From assembly GCA_026008535.1 (NCBI GenBank), contig BRKX01000007.1, positions 52,131,001-52,195,000 on the forward strand: DNA of 64,000 nucleotides, in the 5' to 3' direction. The translations under genes and the position numbers were made by a program. The notes under the pieces were generated by a model that was not told the DNA's origin, did no database searches, and worked only from the letters and a program-made list of their open reading frames with translations. This document shows, piece after piece, positions 62,808 to 64,000 of this stretch. This DNA is from Perilla frutescens. Taxonomy: Eukaryota > Streptophyta > Magnoliopsida > Lamiales > Lamiaceae. Numbering within the stretch: position 1 is the first letter of the stretch; the number at the start of each line of letters is the position of its first letter.

Positions 62808-64000
62808 TTTCAAGTTCGCATACATGAAGGAGATGAATGGAAAACAGCTTTTAAGACTAAGCATGGTTTATATGAATGGTTGGTTATGCCTTTTGGTCTC
62901 ACAAATCCACCGAGCACATTTATGAGATTGATGAACCATTTTTTACGTGATGTTATTGGGAAATATGTTGTTGTTTACTTTGATGATATCCTGATATACA
63001 GTCACAGTGCACAGGCGCACCTAGATCACCTTAGACGCGTATTTTTGCTTTTGAGAGATGCTCAATTGTATGGAAACATGTCTAAGTCTTCTTTTTGCTT
63101 GAATGAAGTAGTATTCTTAGGCTTTGTTGTGAGTTGTAGAGGTATTGAGGTTGATCGTTCCAAAATCAAGGCGATTGAGGAATGGCCAACACCTAAAACC
63201 GCGTCTGAAGTCCGATCCTTTCACGGCCTTGCCGGATTTTATCGTCTCTTTGTGTGCGATTTCTCTAGCATTGCCGCGCCTCTTACTGAGCTAAGTAAGA
63301 AGGATTGCAAGTTTGAATAGGGTAAGCAACAAGAGCATGCGTTTAATACTTTGAAATCTTTATTATGTTCTGCTCCTGTTTTGTGTTTACCTGATTTTTC
63401 CAAAACTTTTAAGATCAAGTGTGATACCTCCGGGATAGGTATTGGTGCTGTTTTGATGCAGGAAAAACAGTCCGTGGCGTACTTCAGTGAAAAGCTCAAT
63501 GGCGCCACCTTACGCTATTCGACGTACGATAAAGAGCTATACGCTTTGAAGCGTGCATTGGATACATGGCAGCACTACTTGTGGCCTAAGGAGTTCGTCA
63601 TTCACACGGATCATGAGAGCTTGAAGCATTTAAAGGGTCAAAGCAACATGAACAAGCGTCATGCGAGATGGGTTGAATTCATCGAGTCATTTCCATACGT
63701 CATCAAGTACAAGAAAGGAGAAGACAACGTCGTCGCCGACGCCCTCTCTCGAAGGTACATGTTGTTTAACTTAATGCATGCTAAGATGCTTGGTTTTGAG
63801 TCCATTAAATCATTGTATGAAGTGGACGATTATTTCAGCCCCATTTATGCTAAGTGTTCGAATTCTACCAAGTCTTTTGATGGATTTTATGTGCATGATG
63901 GGTTTTTGTTTAGAGAATCTAAGTTGTGCATTCCTACTTGTTCTATGCGTGAGCTACTTGTTTTAGAATCGCATGCTAGAGGATTAATGGGACATTTGGT
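62808..64000 (+). pseudogene. RT, RNase H and integrase start of C2
   Basis: Same frame: FQVRIHEGDEWKTAFKTKHGL, FGLTNPPSTFMRL (Ala to Pro), YFDDILIYS, FLGFVVSCRGIEVD, TAG in FE-stop-GKQQ (63318-63320). It is then open to the window end: FKIKCDTSGIGIGAVLMQ (RNase H Asp kept, the following Ala changed to Thr), YDKELYALKRALDTW, HTDHESLKHLKG, VVADALSRRYMLF, DGFLFRESKLC, LESHARGLMGH. The integrase core lies outside the window. The YDKELYA block deleted in C1 is present here. Confidence 0.87.

Larger units (their letters stand above)
50469..64000 (+). mobile_element. C2: second family-C element, runs off the right edge
   Basis: PBS TGGCATCAGAGCC (50475-50487), leader split by A-rev (50499-58435), gag with a solo LTR G (60064-61042), PR, RT, RNase H and the start of INT. 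The 3' end lies beyond the window. It is collinear with C1 and shares LTR C with it. Confidence 0.87.

Noticed and set aside
1..64000. tRNA genes inferred from initiator-Met-like sequence
   Set aside because: Only the 12-13 base primer-binding sites match tRNA; no cloverleaf surrounds them.
1..64000. Envelope-like third ORF
   Set aside because: No open frame with signal peptide and transmembrane helix follows integrase in any element; pol runs directly into the LTR.

Overview
This window is plant nuclear DNA made almost entirely of Ty3/gypsy (Metaviridae) LTR retrotransposons nested inside one another. I found no host protein-coding gene, tRNA, rRNA or bacterial feature. Evidence for a plant: primer-binding sites matching the 3' end of initiator-Met tRNA (TGGTATCAGAGC and variants), gag CCHC knuckles, one gag-PR-RT-RNaseH-INT frame with a YFDD reverse transcriptase, TG...CA LTRs with 5-bp target-site duplications (TSDs), and TATAAATA boxes in AT-rich LTRs. 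The domain order and a basic C-terminal tail read into the 3' LTR suggest a chromovirus-type lineage (perhaps CRM/Reina-like), but the clade and species cannot be fixed without a tree. Family letters (A, A', A'', B, C, D, F, G, G', H) are my own labels, one per LTR sequence type.

Left block (1-17907). B1, a minus-strand B element running off the left edge, sits in a minus-strand C LTR, which sits in an A''-type LTR. The same A'' LTR (2437-2842 plus 17378-17907) is also split by a complete element A' (2843-17372, TSD ATTTT, two 1016-bp LTRs). A' is itself interrupted by a rearranged element A-in (6921-12295, TSD TCAGC/TCAAC) and by a solo LTR F in its RT (13121-14320, TSD CATAT).

Middle block (17908-34099). 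A solo LTR C (18039-19242, TSD CAATC) lies in the leader of a D-type element. It is followed by a tandem array of gag-only D elements with a period of 3014-3015 bp, in the order LTR-INT-LTR-INT-LTR-truncated INT. Each 1695-bp D LTR contains inverted copies of itself. Next come a truncated B2, an inverted D piece, a broken LTR F and the remains of two other gag-only elements (E1 with LTR F, E2 with LTR G'). D, E1 and E2 lack pol but share an unusual C-terminal protein module.

Right block (34100-64000). A complete B3 element (34100-41784, TSD ATAAG) lies inside E2. After an inverted G'/G LTR junction come two tandem copies of one C element, C1 (43737-49226) and C2 (50469-64000), sharing a single LTR C (49227-50468). 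Both carry the same solo LTR G in gag, so the tandem arose after that insertion. C1 later received a solo LTR H (45528-47063, TSD GGAGA). C2's leader later received a complete minus-strand element A-rev (50499-58435, TSD GCTCT).

All polyproteins carry stops, frameshifts or deletions, so no copy looks autonomous. The long open segments still show readable PR, RT, RNase H and INT motifs. LTR pairs differ by about 2-3% by eye count, which suggests recent insertions.
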